From CAZMGB01 sp964565775 (lineage in GTDB: Bacteria; Chloroflexota; Dehalococcoidia; DSTF01; JALHUB01): DNA of 64,000 nucleotides. Both the position numbers and the translations under genes were made by a program. Of this stretch, positions 24,638 through 32,285 are shown piece after piece; within the stretch, counting starts at the first letter, position 1, and every line of letters starts with the position of its first letter. A model generated the notes under the pieces. That model was given only the letters and a program-made list of their open reading frames with translations, was not told the DNA's origin and did no database searches. Where the stretch lies: the NCBI GenBank assembly GCA_964565775.1, contig CAZMGB010000009.1, positions 62,001 through 126,000 on the forward strand, read 5' to 3'.

Positions 24638-25222
24638 CTACTGAGTCACCTCGATGGTGAAGGTCACGCCGGCGCCACCCCCCTGATCGCCTTCGCTTAC
24701 CAGAGAGGTTATTCGAGCCTGGGAGAACCTTCCGGTTTTGACGAGGGCTTTGGAGTAGCCGAGGACGGCCGCCGGGCTGCCGGCCCGGCCCGTCAGCGAC
24801 AACGGGCCATCAGACGCCGTGATCGATTCGACACGGGCGCCCGCCGGCAGGGCCAGCGTCATGGCGGCCAGGTCTTTCGCGAGATCCTGCCGGTTGCCGA
24901 GTACTGCCTGTCGCTCCTTGTTCAGGCTGGCGATGGCCGCCTCAGCGGTTTCGAGCTGCTGGCGGAGATCCCTCGACCTGCCGAGGTCGATCTGAAATGA
25001 CGCGAGCTGGTCGTTGACCAGCGCCAGTTCGCTCTGCAGGCGGCTAGTCTCCTTATTGGCGGCCTGTTGCACTCGAGATAGCGGCAGCAGCAGCAGGCCG
25101 GCGGCCAGGACCCCCACCACACCCACCACGAACCAGGCCGGGTAGCGCCGCGGCCGTAGCTCCTCCGGGAGGACGTTGAGATCGACGAACAGGGGCGGCT
25201 CCAGAGCCGAACTCTCCCGCAT
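24638..25222 (-). CDS. pilN: PilN-like pilus inner-membrane alignment protein
   Basis: A 194-residue bitopic protein. A short cytoplasmic tail contains FVDLNVLPEELRP, which resembles the PilN motif (INLLPxE) that binds PilM. It is followed by one membrane helix (about 29-49), a coiled coil (about 52-105) and a small alpha/beta domain ending in VTFTIEVTQ. PilN pairs with PilO to link the cytoplasmic PilM ring to the rest of the machine. Here it comes directly after pilM, with a five-base gap. Sequence similarity in this family is low, so the call rests on topology, motif and position. Confidence 0.8.
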   Translation of the reverse strand: MRESSALEPPLFVDLNVLPEELRPRRYPAWFVVGVVGVLAAGLLLLPLSRVQQAANKETSRLQSELALVNDQLASFQIDLGRSRDLRQQLETAEAAIASLNKERQAVLGNRQDLAKDLAAMTLALPAGARVESITASDGPLSLTGRAGSPAAVLGYSKALVKTGRFSQARITSLVSEGDQGGGAGVTFTIEVTQ

Positions 25223-25227
25223 GTCTC

Positions 25228-26157
25228 TCAGAGCTCCTTCAACGCTAGTCCGATGTTGACCATGAAGGTCGCGAGCGGCAGGCCAGGCGGGCAGTCGAGC
25301 GCCGGCGCCAACGGTTCCACCGGGTACCTGACCGAGCCCTCGACGACGCCCGAGGACGCTACCTCCTGCGCCAGGGAGCCCGTCAGGTATATTGGAGTCG
25401 ATGGCTCGAGCGGCTCCTGCGGATGCGTGTCGCTGTAGAACTTCACGGTGCGGGCGAGGTCCTCCCCCAATCGTTGGACCTTGTCCTCGACCGTGTCGAT
25501 CTCGCGCCGCACGCCGGCCGTCCGAATGGTCACGGGTATGCCACCCTGGACGACGATGACATCGAGGGTCTCCGGCTCCAGGTCCGCGATTATGGCTTCA
25601 CTCCGGCCCACCGCCCTCACCAGGGCGAGCGGCTTGATGTCCATGGAGCGCGGTTTCGCGCCGGCAGCCGTGATGGCCTTCACCTGGGGGCCAAGCACAT
25701 CTCGCGGTACGCCGAGGGCGAATACCCGCAGGTGACCGTTTCCGTTGCCGACAAGCTGCCAGGAGATGTAGATCTCGTCGAGAGGCACCGGCATCTCCCG
25801 CTTCATCTCGCGGGGGATCGCTTCCGGCAAGAGCCGCAAGTCCATCTCAGGGAAGTCGAGGATGCGGGGGACGGAACGCTGGCCTGTCAGGCCGGCCACA
25901 AGATTCCCCTTGGCGACGCGGTGAGCTGCAAACAGGGTCTTGATGTGCCTGCCCACTGCTTCAGGGTCGGCCACCACTCCGTCGTGCGTGAGGGCGGGCT
26001 CCAGCGGCTCTATCCCCCAGGTGGTGACCTGCCTGCCCTTGACCACAAGGAGGCGCGCGCTGCCGCCCTCGACGTGCAGCGTCGCCAGGGGTCGAGACAG
26101 GAGACGCAGGGGACCCGTGACCGAACCGGGAGCACTTGCCTTCATCGTCATCGTCAC
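25228..26157 (-). CDS. pilM: PilM-like actin-fold ATPase of the pilus machine
   Basis: A 309-residue cytoplasmic protein with the PilM/FtsA-like layout: RPLATLHVEGGSARLLVVKG as the first phosphate-binding strand pair, LVAGLTGQRSVPRILDFPEMD, REMKREMPVPLDEIYISWQLVG, then the second lobe AIIADLEPETLDVIVVQGG and PIYLTGSLAQEVASSG. PilM forms a ring under the inner membrane and binds PilN. The start is GTG 26157, overlapping the stop of the PilO-like gene; ATG 26151 is an alternative. The order here is O-like, M, N rather than the usual M, N, O. Confidence 0.85.
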   Translation of the reverse strand: MTMTMKASAPGSVTGPLRLLSRPLATLHVEGGSARLLVVKGRQVTTWGIEPLEPALTHDGVVADPEAVGRHIKTLFAAHRVAKGNLVAGLTGQRSVPRILDFPEMDLRLLPEAIPREMKREMPVPLDEIYISWQLVGNGNGHLRVFALGVPRDVLGPQVKAITAAGAKPRSMDIKPLALVRAVGRSEAIIADLEPETLDVIVVQGGIPVTIRTAGVRREIDTVEDKVQRLGEDLARTVKFYSDTHPQEPLEPSTPIYLTGSLAQEVASSGVVEGSVRYPVEPLAPALDCPPGLPLATFMVNIGLALKEL

Positions 26158-26807
26158 TGGCCTGTAGCCTCCTCACTCGTAGTGGTAGCGCCGGACCCTG
26201 CGCTGGCTGAGCCGTCTCCCTCCGACGGGGTAGGCTCTGCCGCCGGCGGCTGCGCGTATGTCAGCAGTTCGAGGTTCAGGACCTTCCGCTCGCCCTTGTC
26301 CTCGAGCGTGAAACTGCCGATCCTGGTCGTGCTTGTCGCTCTGTTCTCCAGGGCCGCGAGAAAGTCGACTAGCTGACCGAAATCGCCCTCGACAGCGAGG
26401 TCGAGGCCAAGAACGTCGTACGTGTTCTCCCCGTCCACCTCGGTGATGGGCTCCCGGATATCGATTCTCAGCAGCCGCACCTTGCTTTCGCCTACATCCC
26501 CCAGGATCGTCTCCAGGATGTCCTTGCTGTCCAGCTTGCTCGGGAACGCGGTCTCGGCAGCGGCCAGCTCCTGCTTCGCCTCCGTCAGGCGTGTCTGCAA
26601 TTCCTCCAGGTCCTGGCGGGCGTCCGCGACTGAGAGTAAGACTCCTTGTCCGAGGTCGATCTGCGCAGACAATGCGTCCTGGTCCCACTTCTCCCGCACG
26701 ATGGACACGCCCATGGCGACGTACGCGACAACAGCCACAGCGACGACGAGAAGAAGCTGCGTTAGCGGCTTGAGCCTCACCCTCTTCAGTCTGTCAACCG
26801 CCGACAA
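26154..26807 (-). CDS. PilO-like pilus assembly protein
   Basis: A 217-residue bitopic protein: short cationic tail (DRLKRVRLKPL), one membrane helix (about 15-35), a long coiled coil (about 40-95), and an alpha/beta ferredoxin-like domain with YDVLGLDLAVEGDFGQLVDFLAALENRA, which matches the PilO/GspM fold. A Ser/Thr/Glu-rich tail ends it. It should form heterodimers with the PilN-like protein. I chose TTG 26807 because GAGG lies about eight bases before it and the upstream pilX gene stops at 26825. A GTG about eleven codons later is also possible, and the long in-frame extension upstream is a shadow of pilX. Confidence 0.75.
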   Translation of the reverse strand: MSAVDRLKRVRLKPLTQLLLVVAVAVVAYVAMGVSIVREKWDQDALSAQIDLGQGVLLSVADARQDLEELQTRLTEAKQELAAAETAFPSKLDSKDILETILGDVGESKVRLLRIDIREPITEVDGENTYDVLGLDLAVEGDFGQLVDFLAALENRATSTTRIGSFTLEDKGERKVLNLELLTYAQPPAAEPTPSEGDGSASAGSGATTTSEEATGQ

Positions 26808-26824
26808 TGCCTGCCACCTCGTGC

Positions 26825-27598
26825 CTAGTCGAGCTGCCACGAGATGATCGTGACCGCGTTCATGCTTGCCGTCGCTCTGCTCGTGATCGTTCGCCCATCC
26901 CTCTCTGACCGCAGGTCGTAGCTGGCGATCGGGTAATGGACCGCCAGCGCCCCGGTCGTCGCGCCCACCGTCGCCACCAGTACCTGATAGGAGCCGGCCG
27001 CCTCGGGGCCGAACTGCACAGTGTAGGGAGACGTGCCGCTGGCCGGCGCCAACCCGTCGGGCTTGGCGCAGTCGGCCGACTCTGAAAGCAGCGCGACCCA
27101 CACGCTGGAGGCGTCCGTGTCGACCACGGCGAAGATGAGGCCGCTGTCCGTGGTCGTGACCGGGTAGCACTGTTCGCCGTCTCCCTCCTGCCAGGTGGGC
27201 GTGATAGACTCGGATGCTCCGGCGCCGGAAGCGAAGCGGACCTCCGTCGTCGGAAAGCTATCGCCGTTGATGGAGGCCGGGGTCGGCTGGAGCGGCGCTT
27301 CCTCATAACTCGTGCTCGTCGTGAGCGTGGGGTTGTTCTTCAGTCTCCACAGCCCCCACTCGATGCCGGCGTCAACTGAGTAATAGTCGGCGATAGCCTC
27401 GTCAGTCTTGCGGCTCGCCAGAAGGTTGACGCTGACGTCGGTGAGAAACGGCGTCACCAGCACGGCACCGATGGCAAGGGCAATCAGGGCGAGCGGCAGC
27501 GCCTGCCCCGACTCCGCGAGAAGCGTACACAGCCACCAAGCTCTGCCGCGCCCGCTGTTCTTCATCGCCGACCGTCTTCTCGCCAGATCTGACCTCAT
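26825..27598 (-). CDS. PilX-like pilus assembly/minor pilin protein
   Basis: A 257-residue protein with an N-terminal segment ESGQALPLALIALAIGAVLVTPFL that looks like a pilin-type hydrophobic helix preceded by a Gly-Gln start, as in PilX-family minor pilins. It is followed by DEAIADYYSVDAGIEWGLWRLKNNPTL, a typical PilX region. The remaining 180 residues are beta-rich, with two cysteines (about 142 and 172) that could form a disulfide. The start may be ATG 27598, which abuts the stop of the large pilin gene, or ATG 27565 with a better leader length. PilX proteins help pilus bundling and surface contacts. Exact function is uncertain. Confidence 0.65.
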   Translation of the reverse strand: MRSDLARRRSAMKNSGRGRAWWLCTLLAESGQALPLALIALAIGAVLVTPFLTDVSVNLLASRKTDEAIADYYSVDAGIEWGLWRLKNNPTLTTSTSYEEAPLQPTPASINGDSFPTTEVRFASGAGASESITPTWQEGDGEQCYPVTTTDSGLIFAVVDTDASSVWVALLSESADCAKPDGLAPASGTSPYTVQFGPEAAGSYQVLVATVGATTGALAVHYPIASYDLRSERDGRTITSRATASMNAVTIISWQLD

Positions 27599-30500
27599 TT
27601 ACGGCCCGTAGTAGACCTTCAGCGGCACCCAGTCCAGGAAGAAGTCGCGGAAGGCGTTGTCGCTGTTCGACGTCACCCGCAGCCGGAAGTTGGCGTTGCT
27701 TAGCTCCGCTGACGACCACGTCCTACCCCAGGTGTCAGTTGAGCCACCCAGGACTGCCGTGTGCTCGAACATCGTCTCTATATTGTCCGTCTTCGCCGCC
27801 GTCCAGGAGGCGCCGCCGTTCCAGGAGAGCTCCACGCTCATGCTGCTGGTGCTGTAAAAGGTGCTGTCCAGCCACCAGTCGAGCCGCACCTCGATGCCCG
27901 AGACGGAGCAGCCTGCCGGGATGGAGACGCCGTAGTTGTAGAAGCGGTGGCGGTCACCGGCGCCGTCGTAGTTGACGGCGAACCAGGCGCCGTCGGTGAA
28001 GGCGTTGGTGGAGTTCTCCTCGAAGCCGTCGCCGTCACCACCAGTGTCGGCGGCGTCGGCCGTCGGGTTCAGGTAGCCGGTATCACCGGCCGTACAGGTC
28101 GCTGTCGCCGTAGGTGTGTGAGTAGGCGTGACGGTAGCCGTAGGTGTGGGTGTGGCAGTGGGCGTTGCGGTGGCCGCCGAGGTCGGGGTGGGCGTGGCGC
28201 CACATTGGATCACGACGTCGTCGAAGTAGACCTCGGTGCTTTCGTCGTTGAAGGTCTTCTTGTTGTTATAGGCGCCTATGGTGAGGGTGTGTGTACCGGC
28301 GGTCAAGAACGGGGTCAGGGTGGCGCTCTGCCAGCCCGTGTCCATCGTGAATCCGCCGTTGCCGTCGCCGACGAGTTGGGCGAGGTAGTCGTGGCCGCCG
28401 GTGCCGTACAGGGTTCCGTCGATGGACAGCAGGGCCTGCCCGTACTCGTCGGACTCATAGTTGGCCGCGAGGAGCAACCGATAACGCAGGTCCAGCGTGA
28501 CCGTCTGGTCGTAAGCGAGGACGAACTGTTTCGACCAGCCGCCGGACATCCCCAAGATAGCGAAATTGTCGATGTCACCAAGCAGGACCTCGAGGCCGCC
28601 GCCGGTGAAGCCGCCCGCAGGCTCGTAGGTGCCGCTGGCGTAGGCGGGTGCGCCGGTGCCGCGGAAGGTGTCGTCGGAGTAGGCGAAGCCCTCGGCGTCG
28701 GAGTCGAAGTGGGCATCGAGCGAAGGACAGCCGCCGGGGGTGGGTGTAGAGGTCGGCGTGCTTGTAGGTGTGTTGGTGGGCGTGGCGGTCCGTGTTGGGG
28801 TAGGCGTAGCAGTCGGTGTCGGTGTGAATGTCGGCGTAGCGGTCGGTGTTGCTGTGAACGTCGGTGTGGGCGTCGACGTCGGCGTGAATGTCGGCGTGGG
28901 TGTCGGCGTAGACGTGGGGGTTGAGGTGGACGTGTTGGTAGGAGTGGCGGTGGGCGTCGGGCTAGGCGTAGATGTAGGCCTTGCAGGCCCGTAGTAGACC
29001 TTCAGCGGCACCCAGTCCAGGAAGAAGTCGCGGAAGGCGTTATCGCTGTTCGACGTCACCCGCAGCCGGAAGTTGGCGTTGCTTAGCTCCGTTGCCGACC
29101 ACGTCCTGCCCCAGGTGTCAGTTGAACCACCCAGCACTGCCGTGTGCTCGAACGTTGTCGCTGTACTATCAGTCTTCGCCGCCGTCCAGGAGGCACCGCC
29201 GTTCCAGGAGAGCTCTACGCTCATGCTGCTGGTGCTGTAAAAGGTGCTGTCCAGCCACCAGTCCAGCCGCACCTCGATGCCCGAGACGGAGCAGCCTGCG
29301 GGGATGGAGACGCCGTAGTTGTAGAAGCGGTGGCGGTCTCCGGGCCCGTCGTAGTTGGCGGCGAACCAGGCGGCGTCGGTGAAGGCGTAGGTGGGGTACC
29401 ACTCGAAGCCGTTGCCGTCGCCGCCGCTGTCAGCGAACTGCGCCGTCGGGTTCAGGTAGCCGGTATCACCGGCCGTACAGGTCGGCGTCGCTGTCGCTGT
29501 GGGCGTGTGCGTAGGCGTGGCGGTGGCCGTAGGGGTAGGAGTGGCGGTAGGCGACGGGCTAGGCGTAGATGTAGGCGTTGCAGGCCCGTAGTAGACCTTC
29601 AGCGGCACCCACTCCAGGAAGAAGTCGCGGAAGCCGCTGTCGCTGTTCGAGGTCACCCGCACTCGGAAGTTCGCGTTGCTTAGCTCCGTTGCCGACCACG
29701 TCCTGCCCCAGATGTCAGTCGAACCACCCAGCACTGCAGTGTGCTCGAACGTCGTCTCCGTATTGTCCGTCTTCGCCGCCGTCCAGGACGTACCACCGTC
29801 CCAGGACAGCTCTACGCTCATGCTGCTGCTGCCGAATGTGCTGTCCAGCCACCAGTCCAGCCGCACCTCGATGCCCGAGACGGAGCAGCCTGCGGGGATG
29901 GAGACGCCGTAGTTGTAGAAGCGATGGCGGTCACCGGCGCCGTCGTAGTTGCCAGCGGCGAAACCGCCGTCGGCGAAGGCGTAGGTCGGGTACCACTCGA
30001 AGCCGTTGCCGTCGCCGCCTGTGTCGGCGGCCTGCGCCGTCGGGTTCAGGTAGCCGGTATCACCGGGCGTACAGGCCGGCGTGGGAGTGGAGGTAGCCGT
30101 TGGAGGCTGCGTCGGGAAGGCGGTTGCCGTCCCGCGCGGGGGCCGCATGTAGATGTTCTCGGTCCGCGTCTGCGTGACGTCTCCTTCGACGGACGTGATG
30201 CTGACGGTGAGGAGATCGCCGCTCTTCGATGCGCTGAATCCGGACGGCGCCAGGTTTCGGGCCACCGTCTGGCTGGACGGCGTTCCGTCCACCGTCAGAG
30301 TACGCACGAGCTCGTCGCCGGACTGCGCGTACGCGCTCTCATAGGTCGTGCCGCTGACGACATCCATCCACCTGAGGGTCACGCTGTCGGGCAGCACAGT
30401 AGCCAGCTCCGACACTGCCATCTGCGCATCCCGGTTCAGCCACTCGAAGGCGGTGCCGTAGTCGTGCGCCACCGCCAGCCTGTCGTGGCCGCGCCCGGTA

Positions 30501-30616
30501 GCGTTCAGGAACTGAAACGTAGCCGTCGAAAGGAGGCCGAGGATCAGTGTGGCGATGGCCGAGGCCACCATGACTTCGACCAGAGTGAAGCCCGCCTCGC
30601 CTGCTTTCCCTCTCAT
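27599..30616 (-). CDS. Giant modular type IV pilin-like adhesin (1005 residues)
   Basis: Residues 1-16 give a prepilin leader and cleavage site (GEAG|FTLVEVMVASAIA), and residues 10-37 the pilin helix. A normal minor-pilin head follows to about 158. Then come Thr-Pro-rich linkers (159-181, 346-379, 545-629, 806-840) joining three near-identical 164-residue beta-rich modules (182-345, 380-544, 841-1005) and a different jelly-roll-like module (630-805). Each repeated module has two cysteines (182/244, 380/442, 841/903), and the fourth has one at each end (630/805), fitting disulfides outside the cell. Pilins are usually 120-250 residues, so this is probably a tip or surface adhesin carrying binding modules. 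The ligand is unknown; a carbohydrate is one guess. Confidence 0.85.
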   Translation of the reverse strand: MRGKAGEAGFTLVEVMVASAIATLILGLLSTATFQFLNATGRGHDRLAVAHDYGTAFEWLNRDAQMAVSELATVLPDSVTLRWMDVVSGTTYESAYAQSGDELVRTLTVDGTPSSQTVARNLAPSGFSASKSGDLLTVSITSVEGDVTQTRTENIYMRPPRGTATAFPTQPPTATSTPTPACTPGDTGYLNPTAQAADTGGDGNGFEWYPTYAFADGGFAAGNYDGAGDRHRFYNYGVSIPAGCSVSGIEVRLDWWLDSTFGSSSMSVELSWDGGTSWTAAKTDNTETTFEHTAVLGGSTDIWGRTWSATELSNANFRVRVTSNSDSGFRDFFLEWVPLKVYYGPATPTSTPSPSPTATPTPTATATPTHTPTATATPTCTAGDTGYLNPTAQFADSGGDGNGFEWYPTYAFTDAAWFAANYDGPGDRHRFYNYGVSIPAGCSVSGIEVRLDWWLDSTFYSTSSMSVELSWNGGASWTAAKTDSTATTFEHTAVLGGSTDTWGRTWSATELSNANFRLRVTSNSDNAFRDFFLDWVPLKVYYGPARPTSTPSPTPTATPTNTSTSTPTSTPTPTPTFTPTSTPTPTFTATPTATPTFTPTPTATPTPTRTATPTNTPTSTPTSTPTPGGCPSLDAHFDSDAEGFAYSDDTFRGTGAPAYASGTYEPAGGFTGGGLEVLLGDIDNFAILGMSGGWSKQFVLAYDQTVTLDLRYRLLLAANYESDEYGQALLSIDGTLYGTGGHDYLAQLVGDGNGGFTMDTGWQSATLTPFLTAGTHTLTIGAYNNKKTFNDESTEVYFDDVVIQCGATPTPTSAATATPTATPTPTATVTPTHTPTATATCTAGDTGYLNPTADAADTGGDGDGFEENSTNAFTDGAWFAVNYDGAGDRHRFYNYGVSIPAGCSVSGIEVRLDWWLDSTFYSTSSMSVELSWNGGASWTAAKTDNIETMFEHTAVLGGSTDTWGRTWSSAELSNANFRLRVTSNSDNAFRDFFLDWVPLKVYYGP
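27602..28096 (-). repeat. Adhesin module A, copy 3 (C-terminal)
   Basis: Encodes residues 841-1005. It is almost identical to copy 2 over its last 100 residues; it differs mainly near the start (DGDGFEENSTNAF in place of GNGFEWYPTYAF). This indicates recent duplication or gene conversion. Confidence 0.85.
28730..28984 (-). repeat. Degenerate Thr-Pro linker repeat (85 residues)
   Basis: Encodes residues 545-629, an array of TPTPTATP-like units in which nearly every second or third residue is proline. The DNA is a degenerate short repeat rich in GGCGTNGGTGT on the plus strand and may vary in length by slippage. Confidence 0.85.
28985..29479 (-). repeat. Adhesin module A, copy 2
   Basis: Encodes residues 380-544, from CTAGDTGYLNPTA to VPLKVYYGP. 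Confidence 0.85.
29582..30073 (-). repeat. Adhesin module A, copy 1
   Basis: Encodes residues 182-345. One residue shorter than copies 2 and 3 (STFGSSSMS in place of STFYSTSSMS) and the most diverged of the three. Confidence 0.85.
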
Positions 30617-31059
30617 CGGTCTACTTTGAAGCCTTCGACCGTCAGCAGCGTCTCGCCGTTCCTCGTGACGGTGACGGTGATCTTCTGGACTGCGCCATCG
30701 CCCTCTCCGATAGACGTGGCGTCCGCCGAGACGGCGTATCCCGCCGGCGGCGTCACCGTGGGGTAGGAGGCGGGGGCCGCCAGGTATGTGTCGCTCTTGG
30801 TGTACTCGAGCTGCGAACGGGCCAGGTTCTCGGCGGTCACCTGCTCCTCCGTCGTCGCGACTCCGACCGAGCCGGTCGACATGGCGGCCAGGAAGACGAC
30901 CAGCGTGACACCGAGGATGGCGACGGCCACCAGCACTTCAACGAGGCCCGCGCCTCCCTGGCCGTCGACCAGGGCTTGCCTGAGGCCCGTGAGCATCGGC
31001 TGGCGCCCCCCAAGCTTGCGGTCCCTGCCGCCCGTGTCGTCGCCTGTGTGTGCGTACAT
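30613..31059 (-). CDS. Type IV minor pilin (PilV-like)
   Basis: A 148-residue prepilin. The motif QGG|AGLVEVLVAVAILGVTLVVFLAAMS is a prepilin cleavage site with Glu at +5, followed by the hydrophobic helix. The small head of about 90 residues contains NLARSQLEYTKSDTYL, typical of PilV/GspI-type minor pilins. If translation starts at ATG 31059 the leader is long (about 37 residues); ATG 30996 would give a normal 15-residue leader and has a G-rich site upstream. The gene starts two bases after the pilC stop, and its own stop overlaps the start of the giant pilin (ATGA). Confidence 0.85.
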   Translation of the reverse strand: MYAHTGDDTGGRDRKLGGRQPMLTGLRQALVDGQGGAGLVEVLVAVAILGVTLVVFLAAMSTGSVGVATTEEQVTAENLARSQLEYTKSDTYLAAPASYPTVTPPAGYAVSADATSIGEGDGAVQKITVTVTRNGETLLTVEGFKVDR

Positions 31060-31061
31060 AG

Positions 31062-32267
31062 CTAGCGAATAGACTGCATTATTCCGTACATCGGCATGAT
31101 CAGAGAGACCGCGATGAAGGCGACGACTCCACCGACACCAATGGTCAGCGCCGGCTCAATCATGGAGGTCAGCCTGTTGATGCGCTCGTCCGTCTCGCGG
31201 GCGTAGAAGTCGGCCATCGTCTCCAGATTGGCCTCCAGCGTGCCGGTCTCCTCCCCTACCTCCACCATATGGACGAGCATCGGTGGGAAAATCTTCGAGT
31301 TCCCCAACGGCTTCGAGAGACCTTCCCCCCTCAGCAGCTCCTCCCGCACCTCCTCCAACGCTTCACGGACGATCTGGTTTTGGGTCGTCTGAAGGGTCTG
31401 GTCCATCACCTCCGTAAGGGGGAGGCCGGCCTTGAAGAGGACTGCCATCGTCCCGCTGAAGCGGGAGGTGTTGCTGAGGACGGTGATGGGCCCGATGAGA
31501 GGGGCACGCAGCAGGAGATAGTCAAGCTGCCTCCGACCGAGGGGCTGTCTCATGTAGAAGGCGACGATGACGATGACCAGGATCAGCGCCACTGCCATAT
31601 GGAGCTTGTAGGCGGTCGCGAAGTGGCTGAGGCCGAGGAGGATCTTCGTGGGAAGGGGCAGCTCCGCGTCGAAGTCGTCGAACAGGTTGATCAGGGGCGG
31701 TAGCGCCGCCGTGACCAGAATGACGACGACGCCGATGGCCATGAGAATGACGAAGGTCGGGTAGGCCATCGCCCCTCGGACGCGCTTGATGATCGCCTGT
31801 TCCTTCTCCATGTGTGTCGCCAGTTCTCGAAGGACGACCTCCAGGTTCCCCGTCCGCTCACCCACCGCGATCGTGCTTCTGAAGATCGGCGGGAAGACCT
31901 GAGGGTGATCTCGCAGCGCGTCCGACAACGAGGAGCCCTGCTTGACGGCCCGAGTGAGCTCACCCAGGACGCGGCCGAACTGGCCGCGCGCCTGTCGCTG
32001 CAGCAGCTCCAGGGCGGGCACTATGGCGACACCGGACTCGATGAGGGTGGCTAGCTGCCGGGAGAAGATGATGATCTCCTGGGACTTGATGCCGAACACG
32101 GTGGGAAACAGCCGATCGAGCCGCGGCGGCGTCCAGGTCGCACGGAGGGCGATGACCCGGTAGCCCCACTCCCAGAGGGTCTGCTCGGCCACCTCCTCCG
32201 TAGGTGCCTCAATCGACCCCTTGATCTGCTCACCGGACGGCGTGAATGCGACGTATCTGTAAGTCAA
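31062..32267 (-). CDS. pilC: Type IV pilus inner-membrane platform protein PilC
   Basis: A 401-residue member of the GspF/PilC family, the membrane platform that the PilB and PilT motors act on. Both cytoplasmic four-helix repeats are present: FSRQLATLIESGVAIVPALELL...FPPIFRSTIAVGERTGNLEVVL and SRFSGTMAVLFKAGLPLTEVMD...FPPMLVHMVEVGEETGTLEANL. They are separated by membrane helices at about 170-192 and 215-237, with the last helix near 372-397. It follows pilB with an 18-base gap. The family length and both repeats are complete. Confidence 0.96.
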   Translation of the reverse strand: MTYRYVAFTPSGEQIKGSIEAPTEEVAEQTLWEWGYRVIALRATWTPPRLDRLFPTVFGIKSQEIIIFSRQLATLIESGVAIVPALELLQRQARGQFGRVLGELTRAVKQGSSLSDALRDHPQVFPPIFRSTIAVGERTGNLEVVLRELATHMEKEQAIIKRVRGAMAYPTFVILMAIGVVVILVTAALPPLINLFDDFDAELPLPTKILLGLSHFATAYKLHMAVALILVIVIVAFYMRQPLGRRQLDYLLLRAPLIGPITVLSNTSRFSGTMAVLFKAGLPLTEVMDQTLQTTQNQIVREALEEVREELLRGEGLSKPLGNSKIFPPMLVHMVEVGEETGTLEANLETMADFYARETDERINRLTSMIEPALTIGVGGVVAFIAVSLIMPMYGIMQSIR

Positions 32268-32285
32268 GCCAGCCCTCTCAATCGT

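Noticed and set aside
28730..28984. Possible CRISPR or satellite array
   Set aside because: The short repeats are in frame and encode a Thr-Pro linker of the pilin; there are no regular spacers.
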